From Clostridium mobile (lineage in GTDB: Bacteria; Bacillota; Clostridia; Clostridiales; Clostridiaceae), in NCBI RefSeq assembly GCF_018918285.1, contig NZ_JAHLQF010000001.1, forward strand, positions 609,284 through 673,283: a stretch of DNA of 64,000 nucleotides, given 5' to 3'. The notes under the pieces are model-generated. The model searched no databases. It was not told where the DNA came from and was given only the letters and a program-made list of their open reading frames with translations. A program made the translations under genes and the position numbers. Positions 43,739 through 54,312 of the stretch are shown one piece after another (position 1 is the first letter of the stretch; each line of letters starts with the position of its first letter).

Positions 43739-45738
43739 TTAACCTTCAATCTTTATTAAAGATTCTCTAAGAATACTAATTATTTCCCCTAATCCATTTT
43801 TATCCAAATAACTTATATCATAAGTATCTATTATATGCTTAAAAGCATCATTATCTCTATTAAATTCATTAATATTATCCTTTAGAATCTGTCTGGTTTC
43901 TATAAAATTATCAATTCCATAAGTTTCGCTAATTTCACAAGCGCAAGTTTCTTTGTAAGACTTCCATTCTTTAATCAGTAAAGGCTCTAAGTTTTCAGCT
44001 ATATTGTTGGGCTTATCAGGGTATCCTTCTATGAATCTCTTCGACTGATAATAGTTTTCAATTTTCACGCTGACATTTTTTCCTTTGCGTCCTTGTTCCA
44101 TTTTAATCTTATACTTATAGTTATAGCATGTTACAGCACATTCTAGTTTTGCTTCATCTTCATAAAATGGTGATAGTAGTTTGGTATTAATAAAATAATA
44201 TTCTAATGAATGCTCTTCTAAAACCTTAATCGCATCATTTATGTTGTTCTTTATTTCATCTTTTTCATCTAAAGTGTAATGAGAATATTGAGGTGTATTA
44301 ATAAACGAATTTACTATATCTTCGACTAAATTTTCTTTTAACTTTTCAGGTCTTTTAACATCTGAATCTCTTATTATTAATGTTGGTATATTAAAGCCTT
44401 TATTAATTAAAATTTCAGCATTTGCATACCATTTAAAGTTACTACAACCAACTGCTTGAATGATATTTATTTTATCTACACTCTTATTATCTAATTTTTT
44501 TAGCAACTCTTTTATAACAGTCTCATCATCTTTGTCTTCAACAAAAATAATCCCCTTACTATGTAGAAAATCATCAGGTCTTACCCCAAGTTCATCAATA
44601 ATTTGCTTCACAGCAGCATTACTAATTATTGCTTCACCATTCTCTCTTTCTACTAATTTCACATCATAACTACTTAATTTACTTATTGTTATTGGTGAAT
44701 GTGATGTAAATATTACCTGATTATAGTTAGCAACTCTAATCAATGTATCTATCATTTTTCTTTGTAATCGTGGATGCAAATACACTTCTGGTTCTTCAAT
44801 GAGCAAAATATAATTATTATTAGTATGAGCTATTTCTACATAAGTTTCTAATAATGCTAGTATAACCATACTTTGATATCCTGTACCACACTCTAAAATA
44901 TCTGCTTTGATTTTTGTAGTTTTATCTATGAGTTCTGTGTAATAGGTTGTCCCTTTAGCTATATTTACTGATGAATTAACTTTTATTTCAAAATCACTAC
45001 TTCCAATAGGATTACTATAATACCTTGTTATTTGGGATGATAACCTTTCGCTTCTTTTTGATGTCTCGTCTGATAAAACATCATTCAGTTCTTTATATGT
45101 AAGTTTTTTATCTTCCATCATTATTTCTGTTTGCACTTCTTCATCCAACATTTGTATTAAATCTTTCAAATATGAATTTGTACCAGCTGTACTTTCATTT
45201 TTAGGATCTCTTATTGCAGGAATAATTTTTAATTCTGGTAAAACCTTCTTTAAATCAGCTTCACTAATTTTCTCGTCATTTTCTAACACATAAGCTGCTT
45301 TACCCTGTTTAGGAATAGTTTTCTTAACATATAATACATCATTTTCAATATGATACTTTGAAACACACTTTTCTAATTCTTTTTCTCTTATTTCTTCTAA
45401 TTTTTTAACTACTTTATCATACTTCGCTGTACCTTCCGCTTCACTAATTAGTTTTTGTTGATTTACTATCTTATCTATAAATAACTTGTTTTCTAAATAA
45501 TTATTAGTAACTTCTGAAAACCATATTTCAATCGTTATATCATCCTTAGTAGATTTATGAAAATTTTCTGGAGTTACATTCTTTTTACAATTAGGAAAAA
45601 ACACCTGAATAGCATCCATTATAGCTGATTTCCCAGTATTGTTTTGTCCAACTAATGCAAAAATATTCCTTTAATATCGATAACTCTAGAATCTTTAAAT
45701 GATTTATAATTTCTTATTCGTATCCTATTTAATTTCAC
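43739..45738 (-). pseudogene. OLD-family ATP-dependent nuclease gene, frameshifted before Walker A
   Basis: The intact frame from ATG 45619 gives 626 aa with the ABC signature/Walker B part (ILLIEEPEVYLHPRLQRKM), TSHSPITISKLS and the TOPRIM nuclease motif GIIFVEDKDDE. The true start is GTG 45738 behind GAGGAGGTAATCAA: KLNRIRIRNYKSFKDSRVI follows. A one-base deletion near 45669 shifts the frame just before the Walker A motif GQNNTGKSA, which lies upstream of ATG 45619. A protein made only from 45619 would lack ATP binding. OLD proteins act in phage defence. Confidence 0.85.
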
Positions 45739-46029
45739 TTGATTACCTCCTCTTTTATACAATATCATTAATATTTTTAAAATTAAGCAAATAACAATTT
45801 TCAATTTCTACAACCTCAGAGGTCATTACACAAACTTCCTATTTATGTTTACTACTAACATATAATTCATAGCATAACTTTCCGAATTTAAACTTATAAG
45901 TATCTTTTATAATTTTAGAACTTGTTTATATTTTCATTGAATTTTCCCATTGCTTATTATAAGACTAGGAGCATTCCTAGTCTTGCGCAAATAAAACACA
46001 TATATACTCCCTTGTTTTTATTTACTTCC
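45739..46029. other. Intergenic region with a perfect hairpin
   Basis: Presumably holds the promoter of the OLD gene. A perfect 10-bp stem with a GCAT loop lies at 45961-45984 (AAGACTAGGA / TCCTAGTCTT). No T-run follows, so it is not a standard terminator. Confidence 0.6.
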
Positions 46030-46478
46030 TCATATTTCTAGAGATTTTACATGTGCAGAGTGACGTATGTAATATTGTGCTGCCGCTAATACCTCTTGGA
46101 AGTTTTGTGGCATTGCCAACTCCTTACTTATTGCCGGTTGAACAATAATAGTCTTTCCTTTGAAATTTAAATATTGTCGCTTAAACTCTTTAATAAAATC
46201 ATTATATTCACCTTTTCCAAAAATACAGTGTTTTGATTTTCTTTGTGATTGTATCTTAGAAACTAATGTATCTTTTGTCTTTAGCCATATGCAAGATTTT
46301 ATTGCCTGCCCTACAACTTCGTATATATCACCAACAAAATTATTATAAGTTTTCTCCTCTTTTACTCTTTACATGGTATAGACTAACTCGCATAATATTA
46401 TCGTCTATTTCCATAGTAATAAAGTCTGCCCTCTTTCCTCTCGAATAATCGTATATGATATACTTTAATTCATCTGTA
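46030..46478 (-). pseudogene. C-terminal fragment of a helicase-like defence gene
   Basis: A coding stretch with no start and one frameshift begins right at the end of the ABC-3C ATPase gene: CTDELKYIIYDYSRGKRADF, then MRVSLYHVKSK, then (new frame) NNFVGDIYEVVGQAIKSCIW, and SAHVKSLEI before the TGA at 46032-46030. The pattern (CTDEL..ADFI..... HxK) matches the C-terminal region of large DEAD/DEAH helicases of defence islands. It is a truncated remnant. Confidence 0.65.
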
Positions 46479-46482
46479 CACC

Positions 46483-48339
46483 TCAATTTTTTGCTAATTT
46501 CTCATTCAAGTTAAAAAAACCATACCTTCCTTTAGCAAGCCCTTTAGTAAAAGTGATATCATGATATTTCCCTAACAAGCTCTTTGGCGGCTGTTTATTA
46601 TCAATTATTATTACTTGCTTATCATTAAAACCCTCTGCAAAAAAAGTAAACAAACCATCTTGCAAAGAATTATCAATAAAATCATCTTCTTTTGCCTCTG
46701 CAATTTCAGATTCCTTCAATGTAGTAAGTGGTGAGTCTAGAACTAAAACACGCATAAAAGGGTGATTTATGTTTTGTAAATAAATCATTAATGAAGCACT
46801 AAATATAGCATAGAAAAATGCTCTATATCCTTTACCGTTAGATAAACGTGGAACTCCATCTATTTCTATATCTTGTGTTTTAATGTTAAATGTTACATCT
46901 CTTACCCCTAAGTATCCACATGTAATTAAAGAGTCTTTAATTATTGTACATAAATCTTTATAAATTTGTTGTTCAATTACCAGACTGCCAGTTACTGAAT
47001 CTTCTTTAACCATTTTACTTTCTTTTAAAACAATAATTTCACCATTTTTACACTCAATAGTGCTTCCAACATCAGCTATTTTACTGTCAATTTTTGCTTG
47101 CTCTATTAGTAAGTTAATTACTGCTTTAAGTGGCTTTAAATCTTTAGACGATATCTGAGATATTTCGTTATTATATTTTCTAGCCTTTTCTTCACCTAAA
47201 GACAAACTCTCGTCTATCTCACGAAGTTCCTCAACTAAATCATTAATAGAAACTTCTAATTCTTTTAAATTAATCCGTATTTTAGCCTTTTCATTATTGC
47301 AACAGTTGATAATATCATCATGGCTAACATCATCCATATCTATAGGCACTTCACTATCGCAAAGTGGGCAATGTTGTCTTGAAATTTGTGATAATACACT
47401 CTCTCCATTAGCCGAAAATTCTAATCTTTTTATATCACTCAGATACTGTCTTTTTAACAGATTAAACTTATCAAGCATCATATGAATTTTGTTTTTCTGT
47501 AAGTTCAATCTGTTATTAGCTGTATTAATATCATGAAGTTCTTGCCTTTTGATTTTGATAACTTTTTCTATTTCAGCTATTTTATCTTTATAGTAATCCA
47601 AACTAGATATTTCACCGTTTCTAAAACTGTTTCTAACCTCAATTAACTCCTGTTTCTTTTGAATAAGAGAAACAATTTCTTCTCTTATATAATCAATTTT
47701 AGCTTCATTTTTAGCCTTTCTAATCTCGGCTTTTTCCAATTCTGCACAACCTATATCATCTTGATTTGTTAATAAATATCTAAATACAGATTTACTGTAA
47801 GTCTGTTGCGTTTTTTGTATTCCCATAACCGGAGATTTAACCTCTGATATTATATCAGTCTCCGAAATTACTGATAAATGTGCTATAGCCCTGAAACCCA
47901 ATGTAGCTTTTTTACCATCTTGATTTTTTACCAAATATTTATTTTCATTAATTCCTATCTGCTTTAAAAGAAATTTAGAAATATTATCCTGGCTATCAGG
48001 ATCATGTTTACTCTTTAGCTTTTTGGAATTATCATTATTAATTTCATCAATGCTACAGTTATAATAAAATATATCTTTGCTATTTAAAAATCTCAAAATA
48101 GTTATTGGAGCATTATTACCAAATTTACGAATTTCCATATACAACTTTGAATAGCCTTCACTCTCCGGAATATCTTTAATTTTGGTTGCACCAAGAGCAT
48201 AGTCGATACATTGAAATATATAAGATTTCCCTGTATTAGAAGGACCATGAATTACATTAAGACCTTTTTGAAATATAACTTCAGCATCTTCTTTTTTATC
48301 ACCAACTAACTTTAATTTTTTTATATAAAATCCAAGCAT
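46483..48339 (-). CDS. ABC-3C system SMC-like ATPase with zinc hook
   Basis: 618 aa. Walker A GLNVIHGPSNTGKSYIFQCI at residues 26-45. A long coiled coil is broken by a zinc-hook CPLCDSEV near residue 328, then a second coiled coil. The C-terminal part has RLSNGKGYRAFFYAIFSASL (signature) and RVLVLDSPLTTL (Walker B-like D loop). This Rad50-type ATPase with a middle component and an effector defines ABC-three-component (ABC-3C) conflict systems, known from comparative genomics. It is read last in a coupled four-gene operon. Confidence 0.82.
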   Translation of the reverse strand: MLGFYIKKLKLVGDKKEDAEVIFQKGLNVIHGPSNTGKSYIFQCIDYALGATKIKDIPESEGYSKLYMEIRKFGNNAPITILRFLNSKDIFYYNCSIDEINNDNSKKLKSKHDPDSQDNISKFLLKQIGINENKYLVKNQDGKKATLGFRAIAHLSVISETDIISEVKSPVMGIQKTQQTYSKSVFRYLLTNQDDIGCAELEKAEIRKAKNEAKIDYIREEIVSLIQKKQELIEVRNSFRNGEISSLDYYKDKIAEIEKVIKIKRQELHDINTANNRLNLQKNKIHMMLDKFNLLKRQYLSDIKRLEFSANGESVLSQISRQHCPLCDSEVPIDMDDVSHDDIINCCNNEKAKIRINLKELEVSINDLVEELREIDESLSLGEEKARKYNNEISQISSKDLKPLKAVINLLIEQAKIDSKIADVGSTIECKNGEIIVLKESKMVKEDSVTGSLVIEQQIYKDLCTIIKDSLITCGYLGVRDVTFNIKTQDIEIDGVPRLSNGKGYRAFFYAIFSASLMIYLQNINHPFMRVLVLDSPLTTLKESEIAEAKEDDFIDNSLQDGLFTFFAEGFNDKQVIIIDNKQPPKSLLGKYHDITFTKGLAKGRYGFFNLNEKLAKN

Positions 48340-48341
48340 AA

Positions 48342-48821
48342 CTATACCTCCTCAATATACGGATAGAAGTTATTAAATTCATCTTTCTCATCTATATTAT
48401 GAGAAAATATTATATCTTTTAATTCTTCATCTGTTTTAAATTTTATTCCTTGTACAACCAACTTAATATTTTTTATTAAATGATCAGAATAAGTATCTTG
48501 AATGCTATCTACTAACCATAATGTATTACAATTTCCTCTATAAAATAACCCTTCGTTACTTTCTACATCAATTAACCCTTTTAGAGCTAACTCTAATATA
48601 CATTTTTTTAACACTTGCCTTTTATCAAGAACTTCTATAGATTGAAATGGATATTTAGGATGTATATTAATAGCATCTTCTTTAAAATCTTCAATATAAA
48701 GACTTAAATAATCCAAATATGCCAATCTGTCAATGCTACAAGATTTAGGATATAATACTTTAAGAATAAATAAACAACGTAATCCTATTTCTGTTTTTGT
48801 ATTATAAAGTCTATCATTCAT
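48342..48821 (-). CDS. ABC-3C system middle component
   Basis: About 159 aa from ATG 48821 (GGAGGACTAGAG before it, inside the end of the effector gene). Winged-helix-like (GLRCLFILKVLYPKSCSIDR; LKKCILELALKGLIDVESNE; YRGNCNTLWLVDSIQ), typical of the ABC-3C middle component that links ATPase and effector. The stop TAG is two bases from the ATPase ATG. Confidence 0.78.
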   Translation of the reverse strand: MNDRLYNTKTEIGLRCLFILKVLYPKSCSIDRLAYLDYLSLYIEDFKEDAINIHPKYPFQSIEVLDKRQVLKKCILELALKGLIDVESNEGLFYRGNCNTLWLVDSIQDTYSDHLIKNIKLVVQGIKFKTDEELKDIIFSHNIDEKDEFNNFYPYIEEV

Positions 48822-49905
48822 CTCTAGTCCTCCAATCAACTAAATCGTCATTTGCTAAATGATGACATATTCCTTTTTTATCATCATTCCCAACAAAATG
48901 CAGGTCATTATCTACTCTACTTATTGATAAGTTTACTTTTGTTGATTCGTGCATAGTTTTCTTTAATTTATCTAAACCATCCTTAAAATCAGTTTGAATA
49001 AAATCTTTTATTCCTGAGTGCATCTCATTTTTTAAAATTTCAAATTCATTTTCATTCGAAAAAATATCTCGAATACATCTTTTAAGTGATTCTGCAGAGT
49101 AATATTCTTGTCGTCTACTACGAAAATCTCTTAACAAATCTGCAAACTGATTAAGTTTATCAGTATTAATATTTTCTTTTTTGTTTTCTGAATATGCTTC
49201 TAAAATTTTGCTTAAATACTTACCTTCTAGATCTTTAATGCTTGCCGGTGGTTCTATTTTAATATTTCTTTTTGGTTTAATATTGCCTCCAAAACGAAAA
49301 TAAAAGTAATGTGTATGTCTATGCTCCTCTATAATAGTATTTATAGAATATGTATCCACAATATCGAAATTAAAATTTTGTATAAATTTCAAAAGATCAC
49401 CATTTAAGTTTATAGTCTTTTTTTCAATAAGATTTTTACTACATTTATCATTCCACTCTCTTATAAGCCCTGAACGTATGTTTTCTTTGTCTTCCAATAG
49501 TGCTCTCATTTTTTTACTTAAATCATGAGATGCTATTACATAATACTTTTTAGGCATTGGAATATCTTTATTATAAATAAAATAACAAAGTTTTCCAAAC
49601 TCCAACCAATACTGACTAGGTTGTAATGGTGAGGAATATTTCTTACACTGATAGTAATCAAACTCACCATTTTCATATTCTGCAATTACATCTCTACCTT
49701 TATCACCCGAACCACCAATTCGATATACATCTTTATATTTAGTTTTAGCACAAGCCACAGCCCATTCTGCTATAAACTCCTCAAATGCTTCATCAGAAAA
49801 ATCTTTAACTCTTTGTAATGGAGGAATAACTATTTCAAAAACCGATTGATCATCTAATGGCTCAATTTTCCCCACCTTCACTAGATTAAAAGTCGTAGTT
49901 ATCAT
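48814..49905 (-). CDS. ABC-3C system effector with Mrr-like nuclease N-terminus
   Basis: 363 aa from ATG 49905. N-terminal RVKDFSDEAFEEFIAEWAVA, then YRIGGSGDKGRDVIAEYENG and FDYYQCKKYSSPL give a restriction-endonuclease core (GDKGRD ... YQCK). The C-terminal part (SAESLKRCIRDIFSNE) is the ABC-3C C-terminal domain that contacts the middle component. It likely cuts DNA once the ATPase senses invading DNA ends. The start overlaps the stop of the DUF1413 gene by one base. Confidence 0.8.
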   Translation of the reverse strand: MITTTFNLVKVGKIEPLDDQSVFEIVIPPLQRVKDFSDEAFEEFIAEWAVACAKTKYKDVYRIGGSGDKGRDVIAEYENGEFDYYQCKKYSSPLQPSQYWLEFGKLCYFIYNKDIPMPKKYYVIASHDLSKKMRALLEDKENIRSGLIREWNDKCSKNLIEKKTINLNGDLLKFIQNFNFDIVDTYSINTIIEEHRHTHYFYFRFGGNIKPKRNIKIEPPASIKDLEGKYLSKILEAYSENKKENINTDKLNQFADLLRDFRSRRQEYYSAESLKRCIRDIFSNENEFEILKNEMHSGIKDFIQTDFKDGLDKLKKTMHESTKVNLSISRVDNDLHFVGNDDKKGICHHLANDDLVDWRTRDE

Positions 49906-50159
49906 CAAAAATCCTCCTTTTCTGCATTGCTTATCATATATTTTTGTTGCACTGAAGAAGTTTTTTCAATTATTGCTACTCCATTATCTACATTTCTAAT
50001 AAAATTCACAAATAATCTTCTATGTAGAATCCTACCTCTTATCAAAATTCGATTCCAATCATACCCCTTTAATAAATCTCTTACTAAGAAGATTTCATCC
50101 GGGTTCAGCTTATCTATTTTAGCTTTTTCAATTTTCAATAACTCCTTAACATTTGACAT
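49905..50159 (-). CDS. DUF1413 small protein at the head of the ABC-3C operon
   Basis: 84 aa from ATG 50159 (GGAGG seven bases upstream; an ATG six bases earlier is too close to it). The sequence FLVRDLLKGYDWNRILIRGR and RRLFVNFI matches DUF1413, small proteins of unknown role. Its place as first gene suggests a regulator or antidote for the ABC-3C effector; that is inference. Confidence 0.75.
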   Translation of the reverse strand: MSNVKELLKIEKAKIDKLNPDEIFLVRDLLKGYDWNRILIRGRILHRRLFVNFIRNVDNGVAIIEKTSSVQQKYMISNAEKEDF

Positions 50160-50514
50160 ATACATACCTCCAAAAGAAAATCGCTATATACATAACATTG
50201 TTATTATAATTTTATAATATTTTCCAATATTTCTCAACATGGAATTATGCTGCTCGCCAAATATTTACAAATATTCTGCAACTTATACTTACTAAAGCTA
50301 CTAACAATAAAACCCTGAAAATACTGAGAATTTTGTTCTTAATAGTTCTTTTATCTCTGGCAGGAATATAGCAAGTTCAGCTTTACCTCACTATGGGGTC
50401 AGGCCCCACCCAAAAACTTACAAAAAATAATATTGCCATCGAAATAAACTTTCGATGGCAATATTGTAGAAAATCACCCTTTCTAGGGGTATTCAATTCT
50501 TGAAACCATTGATT
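50160..50514. other. Intergenic region with REP-like hairpin
   Basis: 350 bp. Contains the ABC-3C promoter area, then near 50395-50408 a TGGGGTCAGGCCCCA element of the kind scattered in many bacterial genomes, and the long RlmCD terminator. Leftward frames here are short and unassigned. Confidence 0.5.
50429..50465 (-). terminator. Strong terminator of the RlmCD gene
   Basis: Perfect 16-bp stem AATATTGCCATCGAAA / TTTCGATGGCAATATT with a 5-base loop. On the minus strand ATTTTTTG follows. Confidence 0.9.
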
Positions 50515-51867
50515 TTACTTACTTAGCCTCACCACAGTTTCAATGTGCGGCGTATGCGGGAACATATCCTTAATCTTAACCTTCTCCACCTTATATCCTG
50601 CTTCAGTTAAAACTTTAAGATCGTTTACTAAAGTCTTAGGGTTGCAGGATACATATACTATTTGTGGAGCATCGAACTTAATTACATAATCTAATGCTAC
50701 TGGATGCACCCCTGGCCTTGGTGGGTCTAGTATTATTAAATCTGGCTTTTCAGTTACATTTCCAATAACCTTTGCCACATCTCCTGCTATAAATTCACAG
50801 TTATGAAGTCCGTTAAGCTTTGCATTTTCATTTGCTGATTCTACTGCTTCCTCGATAAGTTCAACTCCAATAACTTTTTTTGCTTCTGGAGCCACTATTT
50901 GACCTATGGTACCCGTTCCACAATATAAGTCAAATACTACTTTATCTTTTGATTCTCCTAAGAATTCCCTTACTATAGTATAAAGTTTTTCTGCTCCCTT
51001 TGAGTTAGTTTGAAAAAAGGAAAATGGCGTTATTTTAAACTTTAAACCTAATAGCTCTTCTATTATATAATCTCTACCATAGAGTATTTCTACTTTATCT
51101 CCTTGAACTACATCAGAAAAAGAATTATTTATTGTATGTATTATACCTACTAATTTTCCTTTATAGTTAATTTCCTTAATTAAGCTTACCCATTCTTCTA
51201 AATTAAAATCCATTTGAGAGGTAGTTACTAAATTAATTAAAACTTCTCCTGTATTTGCAGCTTTTCTTACTACTAAGTTTCTTAAATAACCTTCCCTACT
51301 CATTATTCTATAGTATGGTAATGCTTTTTCTCTAAAATAATCTAGAGTAGTATTTAAAGCATTTCTAAAATCTTCGTCTACAATTCGGCAGTCATTTGCA
51401 GTTATTATTCCAAAGCTTTTTCCCTTTGCATGCATACCAAGGGTTAGCTCCCCGCCTTTTTCCATATCACCAAAGGAGAATTCCATTTTATTTCTATACT
51501 CAAATTCTTCTGGACTTCCTTCTATTCCTAAGTAATCAAAGCCCTTTATTTCCCCTTCTTCAAAAAGCTTTAAAACCTGCTCTTCTTTAAGTTGCAATTG
51601 CTTATCATAGGGAACATCTTGATGAGCACAACCACCACATTCTCCAAAGATAGAACACTTTGAATTAATTTTATATGGCACATCTTCTATAATATTTGTT
51701 ATTTTACCCTCAGCATAATTTTTTCTTTTTTTAGATATTCTAGCTGACACTTTCTGACCTGGTAATGCATTCTTTACATATACTTTTAACCCTTCATATT
51801 CTCCAATTCCTGTGGATGGGAATTCTGTAGATGTTATATTTATTTCGTACTCCTTACCTTTCTTCAT
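50515..51867 (-). CDS. rlmCD: 23S rRNA (uracil-5-)-methyltransferase RlmCD/RumA
   Basis: 450 aa. Forms m5U at 23S rRNA positions 747/1939. N-terminal TRAM domain ([20 protein letters not shown]), iron-sulfur Cys set [16 protein letters not shown] motif [19 protein letters not shown], catalytic Cys in [15 protein letters not shown] and [12 protein letters not shown] behind the overlapping small ORF; a complete housekeeping gene. Confidence 0.95.
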   Translation of the reverse strand: MKKGKEYEINITSTEFPSTGIGEYEGLKVYVKNALPGQKVSARISKKRKNYAEGKITNIIEDVPYKINSKCSIFGECGGCAHQDVPYDKQLQLKEEQVLKLFEEGEIKGFDYLGIEGSPEEFEYRNKMEFSFGDMEKGGELTLGMHAKGKSFGIITANDCRIVDEDFRNALNTTLDYFREKALPYYRIMSREGYLRNLVVRKAANTGEVLINLVTTSQMDFNLEEWVSLIKEINYKGKLVGIIHTINNSFSDVVQGDKVEILYGRDYIIEELLGLKFKITPFSFFQTNSKGAEKLYTIVREFLGESKDKVVFDLYCGTGTIGQIVAPEAKKVIGVELIEEAVESANENAKLNGLHNCEFIAGDVAKVIGNVTEKPDLIILDPPRPGVHPVALDYVIKFDAPQIVYVSCNPKTLVNDLKVLTEAGYKVEKVKIKDMFPHTPHIETVVRLSK

Positions 51868-51894
51868 CTTAGCTTCATCCTCACCTTTAAAGTT

Positions 51895-52281
51895 TTAGTG
51901 TTTTTTATCTTTTTTAAATACTGGATAAACGATTGTTACTAATAAATATACAAATAAAATTCCTGTGCCTATATAGGTTTTTGCAAATTTATATCCTAGT
52001 ATTCTTAAAATAACCATGTCTAAAATTAAATATGCTGCTAAAGAAATAGAAAGCATTATTCCAACGTTTTTTAAATTATCCATAAAGATGCTATTTTCAT
52101 TTTTTACTTCTGTGTTTTCTGTGCTTTCTGTTGTTTCTAACTCCGCTGATACTTCTTCAACTTTATCTTCTATCTCTATTTTATCCTCTGTCTCTATAGC
52201 ATTTTCTTTATTTTCATCTACAACGGTTGTTTCTTCTGTTTCTTCCAATTCTTTTTCTAAGTTCTTATTTTCTTCTGTCAT
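51895..52281 (-). CDS. Acidic membrane protein of unknown function
   Basis: 128 aa from ATG 52281 (GGAGGATTATAT before it). The first 70 residues are very acidic and repetitive (EETEETTVVDENKEN, ETEDKIEIEDKVEEV), followed by two hydrophobic helices (about residues 78-100 and 108-122). No known domain. It precedes rlmCD by 27 bp in the same direction and may share its transcript. Confidence 0.7.
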   Translation of the reverse strand: MTEENKNLEKELEETEETTVVDENKENAIETEDKIEIEDKVEEVSAELETTESTENTEVKNENSIFMDNLKNVGIMLSISLAAYLILDMVILRILGYKFAKTYIGTGILFVYLLVTIVYPVFKKDKKH

Positions 52282-52490
52282 ATATAATCCTCCAATCTCT
52301 TTTTCTGTAATTTTGATACAAATACTATTATGCAATAGTATGATTGTAAAGTAAATACTGAACCGTTGACTAATTTATGAATAAATTATAAAATGTTATT
52401 CACATAAAAAATTTTACACTTTGTTTTCTTATAAGTAACATTTATAAAATATAATATTATTTAGTGCAATTTATTTTGAGGAGGTTTGTG

Positions 52491-54308
52491 ATGCCAGGAT
52501 TGGATTTAATCTCATTCATATTTACCGTAACCATAAAGCTATTATTTTTTGGTAAGGAAATAGAAAAAGGCTACTTCACATATAAATCTATTTTTATTCC
52601 AGTACTATCCTCTGTTTTATTATTTGCTGCTATTGGATTTTTATTTAATAAAGATAAAAGATTTAAAATTTATACCATATTTAATATAATTATTACTCTG
52701 TTTATAGTAGCTGATTTAAATTATTTTAGATATTTCAAAGATCTTATATCTTTACCTATTATATTAAATGGATTTCAGCTAGGTGCTGTAAAGAATAGTG
52801 TAGGAAATTTACTTAAGGCTACAGACTTTCTTTACTTTATAGATATTTTCATATTCTTAATAATTCATAAATTATATAAAGGTCATAAATTACCCGCTAT
52901 AAATTTTAAAACTAGAGCGATAATTTCTATTGCTTTACTGCTAGTTGGAGTTACAGGAAATGCAATTAAAATATATGATTTATCTAAAGAACAACCTAGA
53001 CTTTTAAGCAGTATGTATAACAAGGTTTATGTTGCCACTAAGCTTGGAGGGGTAAACTATCATCTTTTAGATAGTTATAATGTAGCAGTTAACTCTATCA
53101 GTAAAAAAATTCCTATTTCTAAAGAAACTAAAGAAGCAATGAGTAGTTTTTTAATTAACAACTCTAAAAAGTCTTCAGAAAACTTAAAGGGAATAGGCGA
53201 TGGCAAAAATCTTATTATGATTCAAGTTGAAGCACTGCAAGGCTTTGCTATAGATAAGACCATACTAGGAAAGGAAATAACCCCTAACTTAAATAAACTT
53301 ATGAAACGAAGTGCTTATTTTAATAATTACTTCTATCAAACCGCTTCTGGTGGAACTTCAGATGCAGAGTTTATATCAAATAATTCTCTATATCCTACTC
53401 CATCAGGTTCTGTTACCTATTTATATACTAATAACGAGTTTAATGCATTACCTGAAGCCTTAGCAAAAAAAGGTTATAATACAAGTGCTTTTCATGGCTT
53501 TAGAGATAATTTCTGGAATAGAAATATAATGTTTCCTAAGTACGGTTTTCAAGAGTTTCATGGAGAAAAAGACTATAATATTGATGAAACAATGGGCCTA
53601 GGGTTAAGTGATGAATCCTTCTTTAAACAGAGTCTTAAAAAAATGGATAACTTAAAGGAGCCTTATTATTCCTTTTTAGTTACATTGACTAGTCATTTTC
53701 CTTATGAAGACACAGAAAAATACGGAGATTTTCCAGTTGGAGAATTTGAAGGAACTCTTCTTGGAAACTATTTAAAATCTATTCATTATACAGACAAGCA
53801 ACTTGGAATGTTTATAGATGAATTAGAAAAGAATGAAACATTAGATAACTCAATCTTAGTACTTTACGGAGATCATTATGCCATACCAAAAGAAAACAAA
53901 GCTGAACTGGCTAAATTTTTAGGCGTTAATGATTTTACAGAACTGCAATGGATGGAGCTAAACAAAGTTCCATTAATGATACATTTTCCACAGGATCAGC
54001 ATAAAGGAGTCTATGAAATATATAGCGGACAAGTGGATCTTTATCCTACTTTAGCTAATATTTTCAATCTACCAGCTGAAAATATGATGGGAAAAGACTT
54101 ATTTAACTCAAAAGAAGGAAAAGTTATTTTTAGGAATGGTTCCTTTACAAATGGCGAAGTTTTCTATTTATCTCAAGATAACTCCTTCTATGATATGAAT
54201 ACCGGAAATAAAATTCCTGAAAATGAAAAACTAACTGCGTTTAAAGAAAGTGTTATAAATGAACTGGAGTATTCTGATTTGATTTTGAGATATAATCTTC
54301 TTAAATAG
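52491..54308 (+). CDS. LtaS-like phosphoglycerol transferase (sulfatase fold)
   Basis: 605 aa from ATG 52491 (GAGGAGGTTTGTG before it). Four to five N-terminal membrane helices, then an extracellular alkaline-phosphatase/sulfatase domain: MIQVEALQGFAID, the catalytic Thr T289 in ASGGTSDAEFISNN, TSHFPYED and LYGDHYAIPKE for metal binding. Family members polymerise glycerol phosphate to lipoteichoic acid or transfer it to glycans. Which of these this one does is not evident. Confidence 0.92.
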   Translation: MPGLDLISFIFTVTIKLLFFGKEIEKGYFTYKSIFIPVLSSVLLFAAIGFLFNKDKRFKIYTIFNIIITLFIVADLNYFRYFKDLISLPIILNGFQLGAVKNSVGNLLKATDFLYFIDIFIFLIIHKLYKGHKLPAINFKTRAIISIALLLVGVTGNAIKIYDLSKEQPRLLSSMYNKVYVATKLGGVNYHLLDSYNVAVNSISKKIPISKETKEAMSSFLINNSKKSSENLKGIGDGKNLIMIQVEALQGFAIDKTILGKEITPNLNKLMKRSAYFNNYFYQTASGGTSDAEFISNNSLYPTPSGSVTYLYTNNEFNALPEALAKKGYNTSAFHGFRDNFWNRNIMFPKYGFQEFHGEKDYNIDETMGLGLSDESFFKQSLKKMDNLKEPYYSFLVTLTSHFPYEDTEKYGDFPVGEFEGTLLGNYLKSIHYTDKQLGMFIDELEKNETLDNSILVLYGDHYAIPKENKAELAKFLGVNDFTELQWMELNKVPLMIHFPQDQHKGVYEIYSGQVDLYPTLANIFNLPAENMMGKDLFNSKEGKVIFRNGSFTNGEVFYLSQDNSFYDMNTGNKIPENEKLTAFKESVINELEYSDLILRYNLLK

Positions 54309-54312
54309 TGAG

